DNA from: Bradyrhizobium sp. LHD-71
GTDB lineage: Bacteria > Pseudomonadota > Alphaproteobacteria > Rhizobiales > Xanthobacteraceae
Length of the DNA: 64,000 nucleotides
Direction: 5' to 3'
NCBI RefSeq assembly: GCF_031157255.1
Contig: NZ_JAVIFX010000010.1
Span: forward strand, 124,001 to 188,000
The notes beneath the pieces are model-generated. The model was not told the DNA's origin, made no database searches, and saw only the letters and a program-made list of their open reading frames with translations. A program made the translations under genes and the position numbers. Shown here piece by piece: positions 25,082-34,017 of the stretch (positions within the stretch are counted from its first letter, which is position 1; every line of letters starts with the position of its first letter).

Positions 25082-26845
25082 TCAGCGCAGCGGTTTCTTC
25101 AACAGCGAGAACCGGTCAGGGTCGAGCCCCATCGACGGTTGCAGCAAGGGCGAGTCAGTCGTTCGCGGAACCGGCGCACGCTCTGGCAAGACCGGGTCGG
25201 CGGCATGAGCCTCGCGATGGGTTGTGGCGCCGCGCCAACGCGCCAGCACCGAACTCACAAACGCCAGATCATGGCCGCTCGACGAGCTTGAAACCGATGC
25301 GATCGTCGCTTCGCTGCGCGGCAATTGCTGCTGCGACAGCTCCTTGAAGCGAAGCCGCGTCGGCAGCGCGACACCCTCGCCGAACGCAAGTACCTCGCGG
25401 GTGCCGAGCGAGGGCACAAAAGACAGCAGGTTGGCTGCCGCATCCGACACAGCGGAGCGCAACAACCCCTGATCGCGATCGTTGGCAAGGCGCATCGTGA
25501 ACAGTGTCGAGCACTGGGAAATGATCGTGGCGTCGAGCTCGGCCGGACGCTGTGTCACAAGTCCAAGGAAAACGCCGTACTTGCGCCCTTCCTTGGCGAT
25601 GCGGGAAATCGCCTTGCGGGTCGGCCCGAAGCCGATGTTGCGGTCGGCGGAGGCATAGCGATGCGCTTCTTCGCAGACGAACAGCAGTGGCGAGGCGCCG
25701 TCGCTCCACAGGCCGAAGTCGAACGCCATGCGGCAAAGCACCGACACGACGGAATCGACGACCTCGACGGGAAAGCCCGCGAGTTGCATCACCGTCATCG
25801 GCCGGCCGCTGGCAGGCATGCGGAACAAGTGGCTGATCACCTCCGCCATTGTGTCGCCGCCGACATTGGCGTTCTCGAACATGAAAGCGTAGCGCGGATC
25901 GTTGCGGACGGTATCGATCCGCGAAAGCAACTTGTTGTAGATGACGCGCGAGGAGCGGTTCTCCAGCTTGCCCATGCGTTCGTCGATCAAGGAGATCATG
26001 TCCGTCAGCCGGTATGGCACCGGCGTGTCGACGGTGTAACCGACCGTCTTCGGATCGACCCGCTTGAGCCCGACGCGATCCGCCGCCTGGTACTGCGTGT
26101 AGATCGCCTTGGCATATGGAATGACCTCGGAAAGAATTTCGAGCTCTTCCGGCACGCCGGGCCGGCCGGCGAAGATCACGTCGACGAACTCTTCGTAATT
26201 GAACAGCCAGAACGGCAGCTTCAGATTGCGCGGGTTCAGCACCAGTGCGCGCTCGCCAAAGCAGCGCCCATACTCATTGTGCACATCAAGCAGGAAAAGG
26301 CGCAGGTTTGGGCGCCGCCCTAGAATTTCATTGAGCAGCAGCGACACGCCACTGGACTTGCCGACGCCGGTCGAGCCAAGGACAGCGAAGTGCTTGTTGA
26401 GCATCTCATCGACGTCGACGTATGCGCCGACGCTTGGATCCTGCTGCAGGTGGCCGACATGGATCGCGTCCTTGTGTGCTGGCGCGTACACCGTCCGCAG
26501 TTCCTGGCTGGTGATCGGATCGACCTCGTCGTTAATCGCCGGATAGACCGTTACGCCACGCCGGAACCGCGGGCCCGAACCGGTCGTGTTGATCTCGCCG
26601 AGCAGATCAGCCGATGCAGTCGCTATGGTGTGATCGCGGTCGGCGGGCGACAGCCCCTCGCAGGAAACCTCAGTGATCATCGCGACCACGTTCGACGAGC
26701 TGCAGCGGATCGAGACCAGGCGGCCCACTGTCGCGCGAGCTTCGAACTGGCCCATCTGCGGCGCAGCATGAATCCCGATACGCGCGAGAGATCCCTTCAC
26801 CGAAATGATGCGACCGAAACGCGCGCCGGAAGGTGAATTCGGCAT
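25082..26845 (-). CDS. HerA-type DUF87 ATPase
   Basis: This 587-residue ATPase of the HerA/FtsK superfamily starts at ATG 26845; TTG 26854 is also open. Residues 1-120 form a HerA-like barrel (HAS) domain. Walker A is at about 157-165 in VLGSTGVGKSSGVSLLLNE. Walker B is in LLFVCEEAHRYAS, and the sensor/arginine-finger region includes FLGLVTQRPAELDATIISQC. It probably forms a hexameric DNA-pumping or helicase ring. No NurA nuclease or other partner is adjacent, so its task (repair, conjugation-like or defence) is open. The C-terminal 60 residues are less conserved in appearance. Confidence 0.88.
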   Translation of the reverse strand: MPNSPSGARFGRIISVKGSLARIGIHAAPQMGQFEARATVGRLVSIRCSSSNVVAMITEVSCEGLSPADRDHTIATASADLLGEINTTGSGPRFRRGVTVYPAINDEVDPITSQELRTVYAPAHKDAIHVGHLQQDPSVGAYVDVDEMLNKHFAVLGSTGVGKSSGVSLLLNEILGRRPNLRLFLLDVHNEYGRCFGERALVLNPRNLKLPFWLFNYEEFVDVIFAGRPGVPEELEILSEVIPYAKAIYTQYQAADRVGLKRVDPKTVGYTVDTPVPYRLTDMISLIDERMGKLENRSSRVIYNKLLSRIDTVRNDPRYAFMFENANVGGDTMAEVISHLFRMPASGRPMTVMQLAGFPVEVVDSVVSVLCRMAFDFGLWSDGASPLLFVCEEAHRYASADRNIGFGPTRKAISRIAKEGRKYGVFLGLVTQRPAELDATIISQCSTLFTMRLANDRDQGLLRSAVSDAAANLLSFVPSLGTREVLAFGEGVALPTRLRFKELSQQQLPRSEATIASVSSSSSGHDLAFVSSVLARWRGATTHREAHAADPVLPERAPVPRTTDSPLLQPSMGLDPDRFSLLKKPLR

Positions 26846-26950
26846 GTCGAACAAGGTGTTTCCCGGAAAAGTTCGCCAGGACTATGCACGGCCCTGCTGG
26901 ACAAACTGTTAAGCCACGTCCGGGTGAGCTGAACGATACCGCCTGCCGTG

Positions 26951-27100
26951 TCAGCTTCGTGGGGCGGCCATCTGAATCTCGATGCCGGGGGCTTGATTCT
27001 TGCGCAGCACGAAGCCGCCTGCCTGAGAAGCAAGCAGCACGAAACTCGTCATCGCGACAGGGATCGCGAGAAACCGGCAGACGAGCGTGAAGTTGAGCAT
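26951..27100 (-). CDS. Possible small membrane protein, 49 aa
   Basis: The frame starts MLNFTLVCRFLAIPVAMTSF and continues with VLLASQAGGFVLRKNQAPG. That gives one membrane helix with a basic turn and a short tail. The upstream ribosome site is weak. It is compact, ends cleanly before the HerA gene and has no competing gene, but it could be chance. Confidence 0.35.
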   Translation of the reverse strand: MLNFTLVCRFLAIPVAMTSFVLLASQAGGFVLRKNQAPGIEIQMAAPRS

Positions 27101-27186
27101 GGCATGATTCTCATCATAAGGCCGCCGCCATGCTCGTCAATTACGGTTAATGGAAGCTTAATATCGTGCGTTCATCGATGCTGGCG

Positions 27187-27294
27187 TCACGGACTGTTGC
27201 GCGAATATCGCGAACGCGGCTGTCCTGAGGAATGTGCCAGCGCACACAAGCTCAGACCGATAAGGGCGACGCCTACGCCCAGGATTGTGAACAT
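27187..27294 (-). CDS. Possible small membrane protein, 35 aa
   Basis: ATG 27294 is preceded by GGAGGGGGC, a strong Shine-Dalgarno. The peptide begins MFTILGVGVALIGLSLCALA, one hydrophobic helix, then a basic tail (HSSGQPRSRYSRNSP). The function is unknown. The ribosome site makes it more credible than the neighbouring 49-residue frame. Confidence 0.42.
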   Translation of the reverse strand: MFTILGVGVALIGLSLCALAHSSGQPRSRYSRNSP

Positions 27295-27467
27295 GCCCCC
27301 TCCACAAATCTTAACAATGCGCGAACAATTTCCGTCGGAATTGATTGACGAGATCTGAACAAGGTCTGGGGCGAAGGGGGCCGCCTCAGCAAATGGTTAG
27401 CGCGAGCCTAACCCGGGCCGGTGCAACGTGCCGCGCCTTGCTAAATGGGACGCGCGGAAGTCGAGGC

Positions 27468-28415
27468 TCAGCTCGAGACTCTCGCATACTCGCTCGGGTT
27501 GACGCCATGAAGCTCGCGAAAGGCTTTGCTGAAGTGGCTGAGGTTTGCGAACCCGACGCTCAATGCAACGTCGGTGACGGAATGACCTTCGTTCAGCATG
27601 GTGGCGGCCGCGGTCAGCCGCACCTCGCGCAGATAGGAATGGACCGAGCGGCCGATGATCTGCCGAAAGCCGGCTTTGAGCTTCTTTTCACTGATGCCGG
27701 TTGCCTTTGCGAGACCGGAGATCGTCCATGCTTCTTCAAAGCGATCTTGCAGCAGCTGTCTTGCATCGATGAGCCGTTGGCGATCGCGTGCACTGATTGA
27801 CTGCCGCTGTCGTTGCTCCTCGCTCAGATAGGCAATGGAAAGAGCAAGCGCCTCCAGCGCCTTTGCCTGAAGATAAAGATTTCTCAGATTGCCCTGCGGA
27901 TATCCGCACTCGATGAGCTGTCTGCCGGTCTCGAGCAGGTTTTTCGAGGCCGCGAAGCTGATGAACACGGTCCTCTGGTCGACGAGGCTGCGATCCACGA
28001 ACAGTTCGCGCGCGAAGCGCGACAGCTCGAGGCCGCCTGCGCGGTCGAGCAGGGCCCTGTCGAACCGCATATCGACGAGGCGGATCCGCTGCTTGGCGCG
28101 CGCAAAGTTCTGCCCGGAGGAGCCGTTCTCTGACGCGAAGATGATCGCGCTGCCTGCGGTCAATGTCACCGGCTCGCCATCGGCCAACTGACTGACGCAT
28201 TCACCGTCAAGCAGGAGCGACAGCGAGACGGTGGGGGGGCCGGCGACGGCGACCGAAAGATCCTGGTCGAGCCAGATATCCGTGCTGCTGATCCTGATGT
28301 CGCCGAGATCGTCCAGCCTGTGGCTGCCGCGATGAGCGGCGAGGCCGTCCAGCGCATCCGATGAAGCCCGGTAGTCGATGCTCCAGACGGATCCTTCCAC
28401 GGATGGCTCAGGCAT
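27468..28415 (-). CDS. AraC-family transcriptional regulator
   Basis: This 315-residue regulator is transcribed away from a TonB-dependent receptor gene. The N-terminal 200 residues form a sensor domain of the kind found in siderophore-responsive AraC proteins such as PchR/AlcR. The C-terminal double helix-turn-helix includes ISGLAKATGISEKKLKAGF and VTDVALSVGFANLSHFSKAF, both well kept. It probably senses an imported ferric-siderophore and activates the receptor-transporter-monooxygenase operon from the shared 151-base promoter region. The ligand is unknown. Confidence 0.9.
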   Translation of the reverse strand: MPEPSVEGSVWSIDYRASSDALDGLAAHRGSHRLDDLGDIRISSTDIWLDQDLSVAVAGPPTVSLSLLLDGECVSQLADGEPVTLTAGSAIIFASENGSSGQNFARAKQRIRLVDMRFDRALLDRAGGLELSRFARELFVDRSLVDQRTVFISFAASKNLLETGRQLIECGYPQGNLRNLYLQAKALEALALSIAYLSEEQRQRQSISARDRQRLIDARQLLQDRFEEAWTISGLAKATGISEKKLKAGFRQIIGRSVHSYLREVRLTAAATMLNEGHSVTDVALSVGFANLSHFSKAFRELHGVNPSEYARVSS

Positions 28416-28425
28416 TTGCGTGCAA

Positions 28426-28440
28426 TTCTAGATCGATTCC
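28426..28440. promoter_or_regulatory. Possible iron-responsive operator in araC-receptor promoter region
   Basis: The complementary strand reads GGAATCGATCTAGAA. It shares GRAATCGWTCTAR with a site upstream of the second receptor (52308-52323), and both resemble the Irr/ICE palindrome known from Bradyrhizobium. It lies 127 bases before the receptor start and 11 bases before the AraC start. The match is by eye. Confidence 0.3.
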
Positions 28441-28566
28441 GAAGATCGAAAGGCGATTTGTCCCCGATCGCGTCAATTTGGCCCCCGGCAACGTTAGCGA
28501 ACAATCGCCTTTGAAAAGGATAACCGCCGCTACGGAAAATCAAGGGCGCTCGGGGGTTCTTTAGAA

Positions 28567-30540
28567 ATGTTCTCATTCAGGTGGCGGCTGCTCGTCGCGG
28601 CTTGTGTCGCAGGCAGCGCGACAGAAGCTTTGGCACAGGCGGTTCAGACGCTCGACACACTGGTCGTTACGGCAAACAAGAGAGAGCAGGAGCTTGAGAA
28701 GATCGACGGTGCGGTTTCGGTTCAAACCGCCGAACAGCTTCGTCAGGCCAACATAACCAACGTGTCTGATCTTGAGAGGGTGTTTCCGGGGCTCGTCATC
28801 CGCCAGCGCGGAAACCGCGCCTACTCGAACTTCACCGTCAGAGGGATGTCATCGCCCGATTTCTACAATCCGAGCGTGCAAGTCTACGTCGACGGCGTTC
28901 CGCAAGGTGACTCGTTTCTGACGCAGGAGTTGCTCGATGTGGATCGTGTCGAGTTTCTGCGCGGCCCGCAGGGCACGCTGTATGGTCGTAACGCCTTCGG
29001 CGGCGTTCTCAACATCGTCACCCGGCGGGCGAGAGAGAACCGCGTCGCGGGCGCGATCACCGGAACGAACCGGACGATCGGCGGCGAGCTAGCAGCGACC
29101 GGCGTGCTCGCCACCGACATGTGGTTCACGGATATCGCGGTGCGTGGGCTACACGACAGCGGCCAGATCACCGATCTGACGACCGGACGGAAGGTCGACA
29201 CCTCCGAAGTCTGGAGCGGCAGGGCCCAACTACGATATGCGCCGGCCGGTGGTCCATTCGATGCGACACTTAGCGTCGCCAAAGAACGGCTGGATTCGCG
29301 GGAGGAAGTCTATGTGCTGGATACGCAGCTTGACCAGCGCATCTACCCGGTTGGCGTTCCGTACCCGGATCTGCAGCGCGATACGCTGTCCAGCGCGTTC
29401 TCGTGGAATTACGTTGCCGGTCCTTTCAAGATCTCCGGCGTATCGTCGTACCAGGACATCGATCTGCAGCGGCGGTTGTTCGGATTCTCCACCCCTGAAG
29501 CGACAAGGCTGTGGTCGCAGGAACTCAAGGCGGTCTACGACAACGCGGGACCGCTCACCGCTCTGTTCGGCATCTACTATCAAGACACGGATTTTACGCG
29601 CTGGACCCCGGCTGCCAATGCGCGAAACGACGTCAATGCCCGTGCGGCGGCCGCCTTCACGGAGCTGAGCTATCAACTGACGGATCGACTGACGCTGACC
29701 GGCGGCGCGCGACTGTCTTATGATGCGTCGGAGATCAGCTTTCGCGGTCCGTTCGCGTTCACCAACAGCGTTGACTTCACGAGCCTCCAGCCTAAGCTGT
29801 CGCTCGGCTACCAGATCACCGAGGCCGTGCGGCTCTACGGACTCGTGTCGCGAGGCTACAAGGCAGGCGGCTTCAACCATGCGGTCTCCACCCCGCTGGA
29901 TGCCAATCCATATCGTCCCGAGAAGGCGCTGAACTTTGAAATTGGCGCGAGAAGCGCCTTCCTCGGCGGCCGTTTGCTGTTGTCCGGCGCCGTCTATCAC
30001 ATCAAGTCCGAGGACAAGCAGATCTATGTGGGAGTCGTCCCGAACCTGGTGATCCGCAATGTTGGCGAGGCCACCAGCACGGGAATTGAGATCGAAACGG
30101 CGCTTCGTCCGACTGAGTTGCTGACGTTGAATGCATCCGTGAGCTACGGAGTGTCGCGCTTTGAGGATTACGTCGATCCGGTCACGGGCATCGACTTCAG
30201 CGGCAACCGGGTCCCTTACGCGCCTGACCTGACGCTGCACGCGGCGTTCAGGCAAGTGATCCCGCAGTCTGTCTTTAGCGGCACGGTCGCATTGACCGGA
30301 GCCGTTCATGTCTTCAGCCGAACCTATTTCGACGAGGCGAACTCTCTCGGGCAGCCCGCCTATGCAACTCTGGACGCAGGACTGGAAGCGGAATTCAGAC
30401 AGGGCTGGTCGTTGAAGATCTTCGGCACAAATCTCACGGACGAAATCTACCGCACCTACAGCTTCCGATCCGGCCCGGCGGTCTTCAGCAACATCGGGCA
30501 GGGACGGATTTTCGGTGTCACACTGCGGGGCGCGCTGTAA
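28567..30540 (+). CDS. TonB-dependent outer-membrane receptor, probably for a siderophore
   Basis: This 657-residue receptor has a signal peptide of about 24 residues (ending TEALAQA) and a TonB-box-like LDTLVVTANKRE. The plug domain is at about 45-160, with VFPGLVIRQRG, SVQVYVDGVPQG and VEFLRGPQGTLYGRNAFGG. A 22-strand-type beta-barrel ends in IGQGRIFGVTLRGAL. It is divergent from an AraC regulator. A siderophore-type MFS importer and a flavin monooxygenase follow with short or overlapping junctions. Ferric-siderophore uptake is inferred from this context; vitamin or sugar uptake cannot be excluded. Confidence 0.92.
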   Translation: MFSFRWRLLVAACVAGSATEALAQAVQTLDTLVVTANKREQELEKIDGAVSVQTAEQLRQANITNVSDLERVFPGLVIRQRGNRAYSNFTVRGMSSPDFYNPSVQVYVDGVPQGDSFLTQELLDVDRVEFLRGPQGTLYGRNAFGGVLNIVTRRARENRVAGAITGTNRTIGGELAATGVLATDMWFTDIAVRGLHDSGQITDLTTGRKVDTSEVWSGRAQLRYAPAGGPFDATLSVAKERLDSREEVYVLDTQLDQRIYPVGVPYPDLQRDTLSSAFSWNYVAGPFKISGVSSYQDIDLQRRLFGFSTPEATRLWSQELKAVYDNAGPLTALFGIYYQDTDFTRWTPAANARNDVNARAAAAFTELSYQLTDRLTLTGGARLSYDASEISFRGPFAFTNSVDFTSLQPKLSLGYQITEAVRLYGLVSRGYKAGGFNHAVSTPLDANPYRPEKALNFEIGARSAFLGGRLLLSGAVYHIKSEDKQIYVGVVPNLVIRNVGEATSTGIEIETALRPTELLTLNASVSYGVSRFEDYVDPVTGIDFSGNRVPYAPDLTLHAAFRQVIPQSVFSGTVALTGAVHVFSRTYFDEANSLGQPAYATLDAGLEAEFRQGWSLKIFGTNLTDEIYRTYSFRSGPAVFSNIGQGRIFGVTLRGAL

Positions 30541-30544
30541 CGAT

Positions 30545-31825
30545 ATGCAGAGTCACTCGCAAGCCATCTCCGCTGATGCCGTGCCGACTCGGCAAGCCGA
30601 TGCATCGCTGCCGCTCTATCGTGTTCTGCTTGCTATTGGCGGCGTCTACCTGGTTCAGAGCCTGATCTCGGGACTGACGTTCAACGGCGTTCCGGCCGCC
30701 CTGCGATCGAGCGGGGCCTCACTGGATTCGATCGGGCTGGTGTCGCTCGTCATGGTGCCCTGGGCGCTCAAGTTCATCTGGGCGCCTGCGATCGAACGAT
30801 ATCGATTGCCGCACGGGCGACCGCGACGGTCGCGGCAAGTCGTCGCCATGTGCCAGGTTGTGGCGATGCTTAGCCTCGTCGCGCTAGCGTTCGTGGGACC
30901 ACTGTCGGTAACGATGGTTCTGGCGTGCCTTGCGGTCATGGCCTTTGCTTCCGCGACGGCGGACATCGCCTGCGACGGCTTTGCCATTCAGCAACTTTCA
31001 CCCGCCGATCGTGGCTGGGGCAATACCGCTCAGGTGGGTGGCGGTTATCTCGGCATCGTTGTCGGCGGCGGCCTTTTCCTTATTCTGATTCCGTCCTTTG
31101 GCTGGACCGCAGCCTGCCTGGCGATGAGTGCGCTTGTCGTCGTTCTGACGCTTCCGTTCCTTGCGACGCCTGAACCGGGCCATAGCATCGGAGACCATGC
31201 TCCGCACAGGCCAAGCCTCGGCTATGCGTTGCGTCGTTCGGAGGTGCAGGCGGGCCTGGTTGTCGTTACCTGCTTCGAGATCGGTGTTCGCCTCACGCAG
31301 GGTATCAGCGCGCCGTTTCTGGTCGATCGCGGGTTCGATCTGGCGACGCTCGGCTACCTGACCGGTGGCGGCGCGATCGTCTCGGCGGTGCTGGGCACCG
31401 TGTTGGGCGGTCTGGCGATCCGCAGGCACGGACCTCGACGCAGCGTCGTCGCCGCCGTGGGCCTGCAGACGCTGGCGGTCGTCGTGCTGGCCAGCGTCAG
31501 CCTCGTGCCCACTGCGCCGCTGTGGTGTCTCGGAACCGTCGTCGTGCTGAAGTCGGTCGCCATGGCGTTCGGCTTTGTCTGTCTTTACTCGCTGTTGATG
31601 GGCTACGCGTCGCCGCGGCAGGCCGGTGTCGACTTCACGCTCTTCCAGTGTGCGGACGCCTTGGTTGCTGCACTTGCAGGCTTCGCCGGAGGGGTCGTGG
31701 CACAGCGCACCGGCTATCCGATCGCCTTCTGGATCGCCGCAGTGCTGGGCATCGGCGCCTGTGCTGCGCTGCCGCTTCTCCTCAGGCGCGCCGGTGCGGC
31801 GGAACGGTCCGGAGCAGCCGAATGA
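30545..31825 (+). CDS. MFS transporter, probable siderophore importer (RhtX/FptX-like)
   Basis: This 426-residue protein has about 12 membrane helices and starts at ATG 30545, four bases after the receptor stop. It has the layout of AmpG/RhtX-type importers: a short N-terminus, LYRVLLAIGGVYLVQSLISG, then PWALKFIWAPAIERYRLPHGR between helices 2 and 3. Single-protein MFS permeases of this type carry ferric-siderophores through the inner membrane where no ABC transporter is present. None is found here. Its stop overlaps the next ATG, which supports one operon. Confidence 0.82.
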   Translation: MQSHSQAISADAVPTRQADASLPLYRVLLAIGGVYLVQSLISGLTFNGVPAALRSSGASLDSIGLVSLVMVPWALKFIWAPAIERYRLPHGRPRRSRQVVAMCQVVAMLSLVALAFVGPLSVTMVLACLAVMAFASATADIACDGFAIQQLSPADRGWGNTAQVGGGYLGIVVGGGLFLILIPSFGWTAACLAMSALVVVLTLPFLATPEPGHSIGDHAPHRPSLGYALRRSEVQAGLVVVTCFEIGVRLTQGISAPFLVDRGFDLATLGYLTGGGAIVSAVLGTVLGGLAIRRHGPRRSVVAAVGLQTLAVVVLASVSLVPTAPLWCLGTVVVLKSVAMAFGFVCLYSLLMGYASPRQAGVDFTLFQCADALVAALAGFAGGVVAQRTGYPIAFWIAAVLGIGACAALPLLLRRAGAAERSGAAE

Positions 31826-32988
31826 GCGAGCGGACAGCGGTTATTGTCGGTGCGGGTGTAGCAGGGCTTTCCTCCGCCTTCTGGCTTAAGGAAATCGGGT
31901 GGACGCCGATTGTCGTCGAGCGGGCTGCGAGCGTCCGATCGAACGGCTACATGATGAGCCTGTCCGGCCCGGGCCACGCGGCTGCCAAACGGATGGGCAT
32001 CCTCGATCGGCTGGAGGCAATAAGGCGTCCGGCGGCGGAGACAATCTATCGCGACAGGCATGGGAGCGAGCTGCTACGGCTGCAACATGCGCACCTGATC
32101 GAAAGCTTTCCCTACATTGTCCTGCGCAGGACCGATCTTTTGAAGGTGTTGTTCGAGCGCGCTTCGCAGCATGCCGAGTTTCGCTTCTCCACCGAAGTGG
32201 CGTCGATCAACAATGGCGAACATTTCGCGCGCGTGACCCTGACGGATGGCTCGATCATCGACGCGGCGCTCGTCATTGGCGCCGACGGATTCAGGTCCCC
32301 AACGCGGAGGATGCTGTTCGGGCCGGACGATCGGTTCGTCAAACCTCTCGGCTACCGCTTTGCGGCCTACGACGTCGACGATCGCGTGTCTCTCGGGGCC
32401 AACTTTCTGGCCTATGCGGCTCCCGCACGAATTAGCGAGTTCTATTCGCTCGACGAAGGGCGGCTTGCGGCGCTCCACGTCTGGAGATCGGGAAATCTGC
32501 AGGAATCCCTGCCGGCGTATGCGGAGCTGGAGAAGGTCTTTAGCGATGAGCACGATCAGGTGCGTGCCGTGATGGGACTTGCGCGGCAAAGTGGGGTGCT
32601 GCCGATACTGGATGACCTTGCGATCGTCGACATGGACCGCTGGTCTTTGAAGCGGGTCGTTCTGCTCGGCGATGCTGCACATTGCTTCAGCTTGATCTCG
32701 GGGCAGGGGGCGGGCATGGCCATGACTGGCGCTTGCGTGCTGGCCGAAGAGTTGGCGAGAACGACGAGCCAGGCTGAGGCGCTGACTGCATATGAGGCGC
32801 GCATGCGCGGCCCGGCACAGCGGCTGCAGACGCGAAGTAGAAATGTTGCGAGATGGTTCGTTCCAAAAACGACCATTGGCTTCAAGCTGCGAAATCTCAT
32901 CCTGCAGAACATGCCGGCATCCATGCTTCGAAACTATCTGCGAAAGTCGGTTCAGTCGGACGTGCTTGCGGCGGAGGGCGCGCTGTAG
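31822..32988 (+). CDS. FAD-dependent monooxygenase (PHBH/TetX-like fold)
   Basis: This 388-residue flavoprotein begins with the FAD-binding motif GAGVAG at residues 10-15, followed by VVERA. The second FAD motifs are VIGADGFRS at about 152-160 and GDAAHCFSLISGQGAGMAM from about residue 283. The C-terminal helix bundle resembles class A monooxygenases such as TetX. Its ATG overlaps the stop of the siderophore-importer gene, so its substrate is likely the imported compound. It may oxidise a siderophore to release iron or detoxify a siderophore-like antibiotic. The substrate itself is unknown. Confidence 0.86.
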   Translation: MSERTAVIVGAGVAGLSSAFWLKEIGWTPIVVERAASVRSNGYMMSLSGPGHAAAKRMGILDRLEAIRRPAAETIYRDRHGSELLRLQHAHLIESFPYIVLRRTDLLKVLFERASQHAEFRFSTEVASINNGEHFARVTLTDGSIIDAALVIGADGFRSPTRRMLFGPDDRFVKPLGYRFAAYDVDDRVSLGANFLAYAAPARISEFYSLDEGRLAALHVWRSGNLQESLPAYAELEKVFSDEHDQVRAVMGLARQSGVLPILDDLAIVDMDRWSLKRVVLLGDAAHCFSLISGQGAGMAMTGACVLAEELARTTSQAEALTAYEARMRGPAQRLQTRSRNVARWFVPKTTIGFKLRNLILQNMPASMLRNYLRKSVQSDVLAAEGAL

Positions 32989-33036
32989 GCGATCACGGAT
33001 GCAGGCAAACCAGCGTTCGTGCAGTTTCGAGCATGA

Positions 33037-34017
33037 TTAGACGCTGGCGGGCTGAATCCGCTCCGCCAGAACGCAGCGCGCCATTCGTCCGTCGCCGACA
33101 TCGATGGCCGGCGGCAGCGCTTCCGTGCAGCGGGCCTCCGCTAGCGCGCATCGAGGCGCGAACGAGCAGCCGGTGGGCGCCTTGTCCAGCGATGGCGGCG
33201 TGCCGGGGATCGTCTCCAGCCGCTGGCCGCGCTTTGCGCCGTGCGTCGTCGAAGCGAGCAGGCCGCGCGGGTAGGGGTGCAGTGGCGAGCGTACGATCTG
33301 GCGGAGCGTGCCGGTCTCGACGATCTGTCCTGCATACATCACCGCGACCCGGTCGCAGATCTCGATGGCGACACCGATGTCATGGGTCACGAAGATGACC
33401 GACATGCCGAACTCGCGCTGCAGTTCGCGCAGCAACAGAAGGATCTGGATCTGCACGGTGGCGTCGAGCGCCGTCGTCGGCTCGTCGGCCAACAGGATCT
33501 TCGGCTTGCAGGCGAGCGCCAGCGCGATCATCGCACGCTGGCGCATGCCGCCCGACATTTCATGCGGGTAGGCATCGAGGCGCCGCTTCGCAGAGGGAAT
33601 GCGCACGACCTCCAGCATCTCCAGCGCTCGAGCCGTTGCCTCGCGCTGGCTTTTGCCTTCGTGGCGGATCACCGCCTCGGAAATCTGCTGGCCGATGGTA
33701 TAGACGGGATCGAGCGCAAGCGCCGGCTCCTGAAAGATCATCGAGACAGTGGCGCCGCGAAACATCGAGAGCTCATCGTCGTCAAGGGCGAGCACATCGC
33801 GTCCCGCGACCCGAATGCTGCCGTTGATCACGGTTCGCTTCTTCGGCAGCAGCCGCATCAACGCGCGCAAGGTGACGCTCTTGCCAGAGCCGGATTCCCC
33901 GAGCAGCCCGAGCACTTCACCTTCGCCAAGCGAAAAGCTCACACCGTTGATCGCATGGACCGTGCGCTCGCCGGTAAAGCGGACGTTGAGGTTCTCCACC
34001 TCGACGAGTTTAGTCAT
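33037..34017 (-). CDS. Peptide ABC transporter ATP-binding protein, DppD-like
   Basis: This 326-residue ATPase drives oligopeptide-type import. Walker A is GESGSGKS, the signature is MSGGMRQR, and Walker B is [12 protein letters not shown], followed by the H-loop in [11 protein letters not shown]. The C-terminal oligopeptide-type Cys cluster (oligo_HPY) is in [16 protein letters not shown] use ATG 34017, which overlaps the DppF-like stop as ATGA; the longer frame to 34173 is unsupported. It is the last gene of a five-gene minus-strand operon. Confidence 0.93.
   Translation of the reverse strand: MTKLVEVENLNVRFTGERTVHAINGVSFSLGEGEVLGLLGESGSGKSVTLRALMRLLPKKRTVINGSIRVAGRDVLALDDDELSMFRGATVSMIFQEPALALDPVYTIGQQISEAVIRHEGKSQREATARALEMLEVVRIPSAKRRLDAYPHEMSGGMRQRAMIALALACKPKILLADEPTTALDATVQIQILLLLRELQREFGMSVIFVTHDIGVAIEICDRVAVMYAGQIVETGTLRQIVRSPLHPYPRGLLASTTHGAKRGQRLETIPGTPPSLDKAPTGCSFAPRCALAEARCTEALPPAIDVGDGRMARCVLAERIQPASV

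Larger units (their letters stand above)
26846..27467. other. Gene-poor region with two possible small minus-strand genes
   Basis: This 622-base stretch between the HerA-type gene and the AraC regulator has no long gene. It holds two short frames with membrane-helix character (given separately). A dyad GGTTAG / CTAACC with a 7-base loop lies at 27395-27413, about 55 bases beyond the AraC stop; it has no T-tract. I see no RNA gene. Confidence 0.4.
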
